From contig JALHDI010000026.1 of NCBI GenBank assembly GCA_022839045.1, positions 1-28,614 on the forward strand: DNA of 28,614 nucleotides. Reading direction: 5' to 3'. The notes beneath the pieces were generated by a model. It had not been told where the DNA came from, did not search any database, and was given only the letters and a program-made list of their open reading frames with translations. The first letter of the stretch is position 1. Each line of letters begins with the position of its first letter. This document shows, piece by piece, positions 8,276 through 16,204 of the stretch. Origin of the DNA: Sporomusaceae bacterium (lineage in GTDB: Bacteria; Bacillota_C; Negativicutes; Sporomusales_B; UBA7701). Position numbers and translations under genes: made by a program.

Positions 8276-9124
8276 TTGAGCTTGGTAACAATGCGGGAAC
8301 TGCTGCAGGACGCCCGGAGAAGGAAGTATGCCGTCGGCGGATTCAACGTCTTCAACTTCGAAACACTAAGCGCGGTAATGGAGGTAGCAGAAGAACTCAA
8401 AACTCCCCTGGTCCTCGGTATTCCCGAACGCCTCTTCAAGTTTGTCGACGTGGACACCTTGAGCGCCGCCATGGTCCGGGCCGCTCAGAAAGCGTCGGTG
8501 CCCGTCGCCTTGCATCTGGACCACGGCCATACCTACGAAGGGGTGCTGAAAGCCATCCGCTGGGGCTTCACTTCAGTGATGTTCGACGGATCGGCGCTGC
8601 CTTTGGCCGAAAACCTCAAACGAACTAAAGACATCACCCGCATAGCCCATACTCTCGGTATTTCCGTCGAGGGTGAACTGGGCTATGTTGGTTTTAACGA
8701 TACTAAAACGGATATCAAAGACGACAACATCGTCACGCCCGACATAGCCGCCGACTTCGTGGACAAAACGAAAATCGACGCCTTGGCGGTGGCGGTGGGC
8801 AACAATCACGGCGCCTACCGCGGCAGCCCGAAGCTTAATTTCTCGCGGCTCAGCGAACTGAACCAAGCCGTCAACGTCCCCCTGGTGATGCACGGGGGAT
8901 CGCGGCTCAGCCGGGACGACTACCGCAATTCCATCGTATCCGGCATATCGAAGATCAACGTCGCCACCGATATGTCGCAGGCGGCGGCGGACACGCTCAA
9001 GGCGGAGTTGCTCAAGAGCCCGAACGCCAACTACATCCACCTCATGTCGGTGGTGAAAAAGGGCGTCAAAGATTCGGTCCGCAAATACATGCTCGCCTTC
9101 GACTGCATCTCCAAAGCGGTGTAG
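8276..9124 (+). CDS. Class II fructose-bisphosphate aldolase family protein
   Basis: A 282-residue metal-dependent aldolase of the fructose/tagatose-bisphosphate family. The N-terminus MSLVTMRELLQDARRRKYAV is family-typical and begins at TTG 8276, six bases after AGGGAGGAG (8261-8269). HLDHG holds the first zinc His and the catalytic Asp; SVEGELGYVG, NNHGAYRG and MHGGS supply the remaining conserved metal region. Two phosphate-binding regions differ from ordinary FbaA: NNHGAY where GTxHG is usual, and HGGSRLS where HGGSG is usual. The true substrate may therefore not be fructose-1,6-bisphosphate. Monocistronic, with promoter-like and terminator sequences of its own. Confidence 0.85.
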   Translation: MSLVTMRELLQDARRRKYAVGGFNVFNFETLSAVMEVAEELKTPLVLGIPERLFKFVDVDTLSAAMVRAAQKASVPVALHLDHGHTYEGVLKAIRWGFTSVMFDGSALPLAENLKRTKDITRIAHTLGISVEGELGYVGFNDTKTDIKDDNIVTPDIAADFVDKTKIDALAVAVGNNHGAYRGSPKLNFSRLSELNQAVNVPLVMHGGSRLSRDDYRNSIVSGISKINVATDMSQAAADTLKAELLKSPNANYIHLMSVVKKGVKDSVRKYMLAFDCISKAV

Positions 9125-9138
9125 ATACGTAAAACCAG

Positions 9139-9170
9139 ACACCCGCCGGCAACGGCGGGTGTGCCTTTTT
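9139..9170 (+). terminator. Terminator after the aldolase gene
   Basis: A ten-pair stem ACACCCGCCG/CGGCGGGTGT capped by a GCAA tetraloop, then GCCTTTTT. Confidence 0.9.
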
Positions 9171-9212
9171 CTCCAGGCGGGCGTATGCCGGTGGAATTAC
9201 TCATAATCGTGG

Positions 9213-9241
9213 TAGACAGCGGGAAAATGTAAGTATATAAT
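9213..9241 (+). promoter_or_regulatory. Sigma-A promoter of the potassium uptake operon
   Basis: TAGACA (9213-9218), 17-bp spacer, perfect TATAAT (9236-9241), about 50 bp before the ktrB start. Confidence 0.75.
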
Positions 9242-9293
9242 AAGTCCGTTAAGCCGGATTCCATTTATTCCCGGCCAAGAGAAGGAAGCAAAA

Positions 9294-10653
9294 ATGATTG
9301 TGCGGGAAAACGTAACGGACCTTCTTGACATATCCCAGTGGAAACTCACTCCGTATCAGATCCTGGCGGCCGGCTTTGCCGGCCTTATCCTCGCCGGCGC
9401 AGCGCTCCTGGCCACCCCGCTGGCGTCCGCCACCGACGAACCGCTCCGGTTCATCGACGCCCTTTTCACGGCGACCTCGGCGGTTTGCGTCACCGGTCTG
9501 ATCGTGGCAGATACCGGCACGCGGTTTTCGCTATTCGGCCAAACGGTAATCATCTTCCTCATCCAGGCAGCGGGCTCGGCATTATGACCATGGCCACCCT
9601 CATGGCCCTGCTGATGGGCAAGAAGATCAACCTGCGCGAACGGCTTATCATCCAGGAGGCCATGAACCAGTTGACCGTCGCCGGCGTAGTGCGCCTCACC
9701 CGCTATATCGTCAAGGTTACCCTGCTGATAGAATTCGTCGCCGGCACCATCCTGGCGATCCGCTTATACCAGGACTACGGCGCCAAGGGCATCTATTTCG
9801 GCTATTGGCATGCCGTCTCCTCCTTCTGCAACGCCGGCTTCGATCTCTTCGGCGGATACCGCAGCCTCACCGGCTATACCGCCGACCTGACCGTCAATCT
9901 CATCATATCCACCCTCATCGTCCTCGGGGGGATAGGGTTTTCCGTCATGGCCGACGTCCTGGAGCATCGCCGTTTCCGTGACTACTCCCTTCACAGCAAA
10001 CTAGTTCTAGCCGTGACAGCCTTTCTCATCACGTTCGGAGCCATCGTCATCTTCGCTCTCGAGCAGGACAACCCGGCAACGCTTGGCGCGCTGTCCTGGG
10101 ACGGGAAGGTTCTCGCCAGCTACTTCCAGTCGGTAACGTCGCGAACCGCCGGCTTCAACACCTTGGCGATAGGGGAGATGGGGAACGCCACCCTGTTCTT
10201 CATCGTCATCCTGATGTTCATCGGCGCCTCCCCCGGCTCGACCGGCGGCGGCGTCAAGACAACCACGGCCGGTCTCCTCGCCGCCGCCATCTGGGCGCTT
10301 ATCCGGGGCAAGGAAGATGTCGAGATATTCGAGCGCAGCCTGCCCAGAACGGTAATCTACAAAGCCTTTGCCCTGGTATTCATTGCGGCGCTGCTGGTCA
10401 TGCTGGTAACCATGATATCAGCGTCAGCGAATCGGTCCCCTTCCTCAACATTCTTTTCGAAGTCGTGTCGGCCTTCGGGACGGTCGGACTGTCCACCGGT
10501 ATTACCCCGGACCTGTCCGTCGTCGGCAAACTGTGGATTATCCTCACGATGTTCGCCGGCCGGGTCGGCCCGATAACCATCGCCTTGGCGCTGGCCCTCC
10601 GCCAACGCAAAACGATGATCAGATACCCCGAAGGCAAAGTAATAATTGGTTAG
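9294..10653 (+). pseudogene. ktrB: KtrB/TrkH potassium channel subunit, two frameshifts
   Basis: The membrane subunit of a Ktr/Trk potassium uptake system, about 453 residues if repaired. All four filter regions are present but spread over three frames: SAVCVTGL (first frame, ATG 9294 to about 9570), SSFCNAGFD, SRTAGFNT and the gate segment SPGSTGGGVKTTT (second frame, about 9571-10414), then VSAFGTVGLSTG (third frame, to stop 10653). Adding one G after 9570 gives the conserved IQAGGLGIMT. Adding one G near 10414 gives VTMDISVSESVPFLN. With two losses the gene is nonfunctional as written. The completeness of all other residues suggests very recent mutation or sequence error. It precedes the regulatory subunit ktrA, which is intact. 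Confidence 0.88.
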
Positions 10654-10665
10654 AGGTGACGACCA

Positions 10666-11328
10666 ATGGGCAAGAAGGATAAACAGTTCGCGATCATCGG
10701 CCTGGGCCGTTTCGGGACGAGCGTCGCCCTCACTTTGTCCAAGTCAGGCTATGAAGTTCTCGCCGTCGACGCCAACGAAGAGCGGGTCCAGAAATTCAGC
10801 GACGAGGTAACCCACGTGGTGCAGGCGGACACCACCGACGAAGCATCCCTCAAAGCCCTCGGCATCCGCAACTTCGACACCGTCGTCGTGGCCATCGGCG
10901 AAGATATCCAGGCGAATGTCCTCACAACCCTGCTGCTCAAAGAGATCGGCGTGCCATACATCGTCGCCAAAGCCCGCAACGAGCTGCACGGCAAGATGCT
11001 CGAGAAGATCGGCGCCGATAAAGTCATCTATCCCGAACGGGACATGGGGATGAGGGTCGCACACAGCCTGGTTTCCTCCAATGTTCTCGACTATATCGAA
11101 CTGTCCCCCAACCTCAGCCTGGTCGAAGTAGCCGCTCCGGCAGCGCTCCGGGGCCGCAGCCTGGCCGAGGCCAACCTCAGGGCTCTCTACGGCGTGAACG
11201 TCGTCGCCATAAAGCGCGGCGAACAGATCATTGTGCCACCCCTGCCCGGAGAGAAGATCAGCGACCAGGATATACTGATCGTCGTTGGCACCAATGAAGG
11301 CGTGCAGAAACTGGAGGAAATGGAATGA
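10666..11328 (+). CDS. ktrA: KtrA/TrkA regulatory subunit of potassium uptake
   Basis: A 220-residue cytoplasmic gating subunit. The RCK-N domain begins with the nucleotide-binding loop IIGLGRFGTSVA and an acidic end to the second strand (LAVDANEERV). An RCK-C domain follows from about residue 135 (LSLVEVAAPAALRGRSLAEA). The single RCK pair at this length is the KtrA type. In Firmicutes such subunits bind ATP/ADP and often c-di-AMP. Start ATG 10666 follows AGAGGTGA, 12 bases after the ktrB stop. The ORF ends in an ATGA overlap with the methyltransferase gene. Confidence 0.93.
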   Translation: MGKKDKQFAIIGLGRFGTSVALTLSKSGYEVLAVDANEERVQKFSDEVTHVVQADTTDEASLKALGIRNFDTVVVAIGEDIQANVLTTLLLKEIGVPYIVAKARNELHGKMLEKIGADKVIYPERDMGMRVAHSLVSSNVLDYIELSPNLSLVEVAAPAALRGRSLAEANLRALYGVNVVAIKRGEQIIVPPLPGEKISDQDILIVVGTNEGVQKLEEME

Positions 11329-12137
11329 CCGAGATAATCGCCAGCCCCCGCAATCAGCTGGTGAAAACGGTTGCTTCCCTGCGGCAGAAGAAATACCGCG
11401 ACGAACTTGGCCTTTTTCCCGTAGAAGGTGTCAGGCTGGCGGAAGAAATCGTCGCCGCCGGCTGGCCGGTCGAAATCTGTATCTTTACCGCCGCCGCGGA
11501 GGCTGATCCCCGCGCGGCCAGATTACTCGGGGCCTTGAGGGGAAAAAGGTGCCGCCTGGTTCAGGTCACTGACCAGCTTTACGCCAAAATGTCCGATACA
11601 CAGGAACCGCAGGGAGTAATGCTCGTCGCCCTTCAACGCCCCGTCTCTTTCGCCGACATCCTCTCCCGGTCGGCTAAACCCCTTATCGCCGTTCTCGACG
11701 GCATCCAGGATCCGGGGAACGCCGGGACGATCATCCGCACCGCCGATGCCGCCGGCTGCAGCGGGGTGGTCATGCTCAAAGGAAGTGTGGACCTCTACGC
11801 CGGGAAAACCGTGCGGGCCACCATGGGATCGCTCTTTCACCTGCCCGTCGTGGCGAGCATGACCCGCGACGAACTGATTCGCGCCCTGAGCGCGGCCGGT
11901 ATCCCCCTGATCGCCACCGACCTTGCGGGAGCGACGGTCTACTCCGCCGCCCGCCTGTCCGGGCCTGCGGCCATAGTGTTCGGCAACGAGGGCGTGGGAG
12001 TCGGCGCCGAACTGCTCGCCAGGGCCGCACAGCGGATTATCGTCCCCATCTACGGCAAAGCCGAATCCCTCAACGTCGCGACAGCGGCGGCGGTGATCCT
12101 TTACGAGGCGGCCCGCCAGCGCCTGTCAACCTTGTAA
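11325..12137 (+). CDS. TrmH/SpoU-family RNA 2'-O-methyltransferase
   Basis: A 270-residue SPOUT-class enzyme that transfers methyl from SAM to a ribose in rRNA or tRNA. An N-terminal substrate-binding domain (about 1-105) is followed by the knotted domain with its three motifs: QDPGNAGTIIRTADA, IVFGNEGVGVGAEL and IYGKAESLNVATAAAVILYE. Start ATG 11325 shares four bases with the ktrA stop, so it is coupled to that operon. Location upstream of pheS matches ysgA in B. subtilis, but target specificity cannot be read from sequence. Its stop codon lies in the -35 box of the next promoter. Confidence 0.92.
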   Translation: MTEIIASPRNQLVKTVASLRQKKYRDELGLFPVEGVRLAEEIVAAGWPVEICIFTAAAEADPRAARLLGALRGKRCRLVQVTDQLYAKMSDTQEPQGVMLVALQRPVSFADILSRSAKPLIAVLDGIQDPGNAGTIIRTADAAGCSGVVMLKGSVDLYAGKTVRATMGSLFHLPVVASMTRDELIRALSAAGIPLIATDLAGATVYSAARLSGPAAIVFGNEGVGVGAELLARAAQRIIVPIYGKAESLNVATAAAVILYEAARQRLSTL

Positions 12138-12160
12138 TTTCCCGGCCGATATGCTATAAT
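12132..12160 (+). promoter_or_regulatory. Extended -10 sigma-A promoter, yqzL-pheST
   Basis: TTGTAA (12132-12137), 17-bp spacer, TATAAT (12155-12160) preceded by TGC, an extended -10. The methyltransferase stop TAA (12135-12137) is inside the -35 box. I see no second convincing promoter before the Phe T-box, so this one probably serves both yqzL and pheST. Confidence 0.85.
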
Positions 12161-12213
12161 ACGTTTTAGCAATGACCTGTAATTTCCATGATGTCAGAGA
12201 GGGTGTGGTCTCG

Positions 12214-12306
12214 TTGCTGGTGACCGCCGATTTCTTCTGGAGAATGTTCGAAGCCACCGGTTCCATTGCTGCGTATTTACTCTATAAAAGACTGATGATC
12301 CAATAG
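12214..12306 (+). CDS. YqzL-like small protein
   Basis: A 30-residue ORF starting at TTG 12214, ten bases after GAGAGGG (12197-12203), and stopping at TAG 12304. The sequence contains FFWRMFEATGSIAAYLLYKR, which fits the YqzL family pattern (aromatic-W-x-x-F-x-x-TG-x-I-x-x-YLLYK). YqzL members are tiny Firmicute proteins of unknown function, encoded near era-recO in bacilli. Here the gene sits between the promoter and the Phe T-box, so it would be transcribed without tRNA control. Alternative in-frame starts are GTG 12205 (overlaps the ribosome-binding site) and GTG 12220. Family membership is by motif recognition. Confidence 0.75.
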   Translation: MLVTADFFWRMFEATGSIAAYLLYKRLMIQ

Positions 12307-12321
12307 GATTGCCTGCCATGA

Positions 12322-12540
12322 CGGAGAGAGTACGCCGGTTTCGTTTCCACAGGAAGGATGCCGCCAGAGACTGAGAGCGGCGCCGTAAACGGACGGCCGA
12401 AGTTCACTCCCGAGCATCCGCGCTGAAGAGAAATTCTTGCGTAGGCCGGACGGTTTTTCCCCGTTAGAGGAAAAGCGAGGACACTAGTAGGGTGGTACCG
12501 CGGAAGCAAAGCTTTCGCCCCTTGGGGCGAAAGCTTTTTT
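12322..12540 (+). promoter_or_regulatory. T-box riboswitch, phenylalanine
   Basis: Controls pheST by sensing uncharged tRNA-Phe. T-box consensus AGGGTGGTACCGCGG lies at 12489-12503. Stem I has a basal helix GGAG (12323-12326)/CTCC (12407-12410), the AGTA S-turn side (12329-12332), an upper helix GCCG (12334-12337)/CGGC (12394-12397) and the specifier TTC (12403-12405), a Phe codon, in GAAGTTCACTCC. The terminator is at 12508-12540. It lies behind the yqzL-like gene rather than directly behind a promoter. Confidence 0.94.
12508..12540 (+). terminator. T-box terminator upstream of pheS
   Basis: A 13-pair stem AAAGCTTTCGCCC/GGGCGAAAGCTTT with loop CTTG; the T-run extends to 12540. Confidence 0.92.
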
Positions 12541-12571
12541 ATTTGTAATCCTGAACATTGTGGAGGTATGT

Positions 12572-13594
12572 ATGGAACAACAACTCAGAGAACTCCGCCA
12601 GGCGGCCTTCGCCGAGATACCCCAAGCGGACAGCGTCGACGCCCTGGGCGACCTCCGCGTCAAGTACCTGGGGAAAAAGGGCAGCCTTACAGCCATCCTG
12701 CGCGGCGTCGGCAGCCTCGGCCCCGAGGAAAGGCCGCGGGTCGGCCAGCTCGTCAACGAACTCAGGACTGAGCTGGAATCATTCATCCAGAACAAGGCGG
12801 AAGAACTGAAAAAAGCGGCAATGGCCAGCAAAATCGCCGCCGCCAGGCTCGACGTCACCCTGCCCGGCCGCCGGCCCGCCTCCGGCCACAAGCATCCGCT
12901 GACGCTGACCCTGGAAAGGATAAAATCCGTGTTCATGCGCATGGGTTTCGATATCGCCGAAGGGCCGGAAGTTGAAACCGACTACTTCAACTTCGAGGCC
13001 CTCAACCTGCCCCCGGATCACCCTGCCCGCGACATGCAGGACACCTTCTACATCACCCGCGACATCTTGCTCAGGACTCACACCTCGCCGGTCGAAGCCC
13101 GCACCATGCAAAGCGTCCCCCCCAACTCGCCCGTGCGGATAATCTCCCCCGGCAAGGTCTACCGGGTCGACTACGACGCCACCCACTCGCCGGTATTCCA
13201 CCAAGTGGAGGGCCTTGTCATCGACAAGGGAATCAGTTTCGCCGATCTCAAAGGCACCCTGGACCAGTTCGCCAAAGAGATATTCGGCAGCAGCGTCAAG
13301 CTGCGCTTCCGGCCCAGTTTCTTCCCCTTCACCGAACCGAGCGCCGAAGTCGACATTTCCTGCGTCATGTGCGCCGGCCGCGGCTGCCGCACCTGTAAAG
13401 GCACGGGCTGGCTGGAGATTCTCGGCTCGGGTATGACCCATCCCCGCGTACTGGAGATGAGCAACTTCGACCCCGATCAGGTCAGCGGCTTCGCCTTCGG
13501 GATGGGTGTGGAGCGTATCGCCATGCTGGTGTACGGCATCGACGACCTGCGGCTTTTTTACGACAACGACATGCGCTTCCTGGCGCAGTTTTAG
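12572..13594 (+). CDS. pheS: Phenylalanyl-tRNA synthetase alpha subunit
   Basis: The catalytic alpha subunit (340 residues) of the alpha2-beta2 PheRS. An N-terminal coiled coil (about 1-85) binds tRNA-Phe; the class II core follows. Visible motifs are [52 protein letters not shown], and motif 3 in [20 protein letters not shown]. Four cysteines in [12 protein letters not shown] near residue 270 form a possible metal site, seen in a number of Firmicute PheS proteins. Start ATG 12572 follows TGGAGGT at 12561-12567; GTG 12560 in the same frame overlaps that site and is rejected. Confidence 0.97.
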   Translation: MEQQLRELRQAAFAEIPQADSVDALGDLRVKYLGKKGSLTAILRGVGSLGPEERPRVGQLVNELRTELESFIQNKAEELKKAAMASKIAAARLDVTLPGRRPASGHKHPLTLTLERIKSVFMRMGFDIAEGPEVETDYFNFEALNLPPDHPARDMQDTFYITRDILLRTHTSPVEARTMQSVPPNSPVRIISPGKVYRVDYDATHSPVFHQVEGLVIDKGISFADLKGTLDQFAKEIFGSSVKLRFRPSFFPFTEPSAEVDISCVMCAGRGCRTCKGTGWLEILGSGMTHPRVLEMSNFDPDQVSGFAFGMGVERIAMLVYGIDDLRLFYDNDMRFLAQF

Positions 13595-13606
13595 GGGGGA
13601 TACGCA

Positions 13607-16036
13607 ATGCGCACCTCGATCAATTGGCTCAAAGACTATGTAGACTTTTCCGAAACGCCGGAGAAACTCGCCGACATGATGACCATGGCCGGCGTGCCGG
13701 TGGAAAACATCGAATACCGCGGCGAAGGCCTGGCGAAAGTCGTCGCCGGGCGAATCGAAGAGATAACCGCCCACCCTAACGCCGACAAACTCTTGGTCTG
13801 CAAGGTGGACATCGGCGGCTCCGCGGTGACCATCGTCACCGGCGCCACCAACCTCAAAACCGGCGACGTGGTCCCGGTGGCCCTCACCGGCGCGAAGCTC
13901 GCCGGCGGTCTGGAAATCGGCACCGCCAACTTCCGCGGCGTCGAATCGCAGGGGATGCTATGTTCCGCCGACGAACTGGGCATGGACGCCAAAATCGTCC
14001 CCCCCGAGCTGCGCGACGGCATCTATATACTGCCGGCCGATACCAAACCCGGCGAAGACGCCCTTGCCGTACTCGGCCTCGACGACGTCGTGCTGGAATT
14101 CGAGCTGACCCCTAACCGGGCCGATTGCTTCCACTCCCTTGGGCTGGCCCGCGAGGTTGCCGCGCTAACCGGCGGCACCCTCAAAAAACCCATGCTCATG
14201 CTCAAGGAAGAAAGCGCCGACAAGGCCAACGATCTTGTCGCCATCACCATCGACGAGCCGTCGCTGTGCGCCCGCTTCACCGGCCGCGTTCTCCAAAACG
14301 TCAAGATCGGTCCCTCGCCCGCCTGGCTGCAGCGCCGGGTTCAGGCCGCCGGCATGCGGCCGATCAGCAACGTCGTCGATGTTACCAACTTTGTCATGAT
14401 GGAGCTCGGTCAGCCCATGCACGCCTACGACTATAACCTGCTCGCCAAGCACCGCATCATCGTCCGGCGGGCCAACCCTGGCGAGCGCCTGACGACTCTG
14501 GACGGCGTCAAACGCGAGCTTACCCCCGACATGCTGGTCATCGCCGATGCCGTGCAGGCGGTCGGCATCGCCGGCGTAATGGGCGGGCTGGCCACCGAAG
14601 TCACCGACGCCACCCGTACCGTTCTGCTCGAAGCCGCCTCCTTCAACGGCGCCAGCATCCGGCGCACCTCCAAGGCGCTCGGCCTACGCTCGGAAGCGTC
14701 GAGCCGGTTCGAGCGCGGCGTCAACACCGCGGATATCATCCGCGCCCTCGACCGTGCCGCTGGGCTGCTGGAAGAAATGGGCGCCTGCACCGTCTGCCCG
14801 GGCGTAATCGATACCTACCCCGACGTCCAGCTGCCGCGGCAGATATCCGTAACTCCCGCCCAGATCAACGCCCGTCTCGGCGTCGACCTGCCGGCGGCCA
14901 AGATGGCCGATATCCTCCGCCGGCTGGAATTCGACGTCGACGCCCAGCCCGACAAATTCCTCATCACCGTGCCCACCTGGCGGGGCGACGTCAGCAGGCC
15001 GGCCGATATCAGCGAAGAAATAGCCCGCATCTGGGGCTACGACAACATTCCGGCCACCACCCCCTTCGGCAACGCCAAAGCCGGCAGCCAGAGCTACACC
15101 CAGACGATCGCCGACCGCAGCAAAGACATCCTCACCGGTCTCGGCTTTAGCGAGATCATCACCTTCAGCTTCACCCATCCCGCGATATTCGACAAGCTCG
15201 GCCTGCCGGGCGACAGCGAACTCCGCAAGGCCATCCCCATCCTCAACCCCATCACCGACGACTTCCCGGCCATGAAAACCACTCTCATGGGCGGCGTCCT
15301 GCAAACGATGGCCGGCAATCTGTCCCGCAAGAACGACGACCTGAAAATCTACGAACTTGGGGCGGTGTACCGGCCCCGCAGCCTCCCGCTGACGGAACTG
15401 CCGGACGAACCGCCGATGCTGTGCGGCGCCCTGTGCGGCAAACGGGCCGACCTCGCCTGGAATCAGCCGCGTGAGACGGTCGATTTCTACGACGCCAAAG
15501 GGGCGGTCGAAGTCCTGCTGGAAAAACTCGGCATCGCCGGTTACGAAGTGCAGCCAGGCGAACACTACGCCATGCATCCCGGCAAGACCGCGTTGTTCGT
15601 GAAAGACGGCGAACTCTTGGGCGCGGTAGGCGAAGTCCATCCCCAGGTTCTCGACGCCTTCGGCCTCGGACGCGAGGTGTTCGTATTCGAGCTTGACGTC
15701 GCGCGCCTCGTCAAACACTCTGTCCTCATCGGCGCCTATCGGCCGCTGCCGCGCTTCCCGGCCATCGCCCGCGACCTGGCCGTCGTTCTCCCCCGAAGCG
15801 TGACCGCCGCCCAGGCGTCGGAAGCAATCGCCGCCAGCGGCGGCGAACTGCTCGCCGGCATCCGCCTCTTCGACATGTACACCGGCGAACAGGTGCCGGC
15901 TGGAGCGAAGAGCCTCGCCTTCGCCTTGACCTTCCAGGCCACCGACCGTACTCTCACCGACGACGAAGTCGACGGGTACTACAACGGCATCGTCGCCCAT
16001 CTGGAAAAAACTTTGGTGGCGAAACTGCGGGTATAA
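13607..16036 (+). CDS. pheT: Phenylalanyl-tRNA synthetase beta subunit
   Basis: An 809-residue partner of PheS that recognises tRNA-Phe and edits Tyr-tRNA-Phe. Order: N-terminal and EMAP-like tRNA-binding domain about 1-150 (HPNADKLLVCKVDIG); B3/B4 editing region about 210-385; B5 domain about 405-475 (ARLGVDLPAAKMADILRRLEF); inactive synthetase-like core; FDX-ACB anticodon-binding domain about 715-808 (PRFPAIARDLAVVLP). Full length for bacteria. ATG 13607 follows AGGGGGGA overlapping the end of pheS, so the two are co-translated. Confidence 0.97.
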   Translation: MRTSINWLKDYVDFSETPEKLADMMTMAGVPVENIEYRGEGLAKVVAGRIEEITAHPNADKLLVCKVDIGGSAVTIVTGATNLKTGDVVPVALTGAKLAGGLEIGTANFRGVESQGMLCSADELGMDAKIVPPELRDGIYILPADTKPGEDALAVLGLDDVVLEFELTPNRADCFHSLGLAREVAALTGGTLKKPMLMLKEESADKANDLVAITIDEPSLCARFTGRVLQNVKIGPSPAWLQRRVQAAGMRPISNVVDVTNFVMMELGQPMHAYDYNLLAKHRIIVRRANPGERLTTLDGVKRELTPDMLVIADAVQAVGIAGVMGGLATEVTDATRTVLLEAASFNGASIRRTSKALGLRSEASSRFERGVNTADIIRALDRAAGLLEEMGACTVCPGVIDTYPDVQLPRQISVTPAQINARLGVDLPAAKMADILRRLEFDVDAQPDKFLITVPTWRGDVSRPADISEEIARIWGYDNIPATTPFGNAKAGSQSYTQTIADRSKDILTGLGFSEIITFSFTHPAIFDKLGLPGDSELRKAIPILNPITDDFPAMKTTLMGGVLQTMAGNLSRKNDDLKIYELGAVYRPRSLPLTELPDEPPMLCGALCGKRADLAWNQPRETVDFYDAKGAVEVLLEKLGIAGYEVQPGEHYAMHPGKTALFVKDGELLGAVGEVHPQVLDAFGLGREVFVFELDVARLVKHSVLIGAYRPLPRFPAIARDLAVVLPRSVTAAQASEAIAASGGELLAGIRLFDMYTGEQVPAGAKSLAFALTFQATDRTLTDDEVDGYYNGIVAHLEKTLVAKLRV

Positions 16037-16084
16037 CCCCTCCCGTCGCCCGGTCTCCTTAAGGCACAAGCAAAGGCAACATTG

Positions 16085-16172
16085 AAAGATGTCCCCGGCA
16101 GAAGGGAAAGATTGCCCACGGCCCGTATTATCGGCGTCGCCGGAGCAATACTACTGTCAGGGACATCTTTTT
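16085..16172 (+). promoter_or_regulatory. Structured leader ending in a terminator-like helix
   Basis: AAAGATGTCCC (16085-16095) pairs perfectly with GGGACATCTTT (16160-16170), followed by a T5 run through 16172. Between the arms lie further complements: CCGGC (16095-16099)/GCCGG (16139-16143) and ATTGC (16111-16115)/GCAAT (16145-16149), which may be mutually exclusive. The arrangement upstream of a transporter resembles an attenuator or riboswitch; I do not recognise a known class. It could also simply be the pheST terminator. Confidence 0.45.
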
Positions 16173-16204
16173 GCCTTATTCTCTGCCGAAAAGGGGGAGA
16201 GCTT

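Noticed and set aside
14684..16069. Long - strand open frame of 461 codons opposite pheT
   Set aside because: No homology pattern and entirely inside pheT; a codon-bias shadow.
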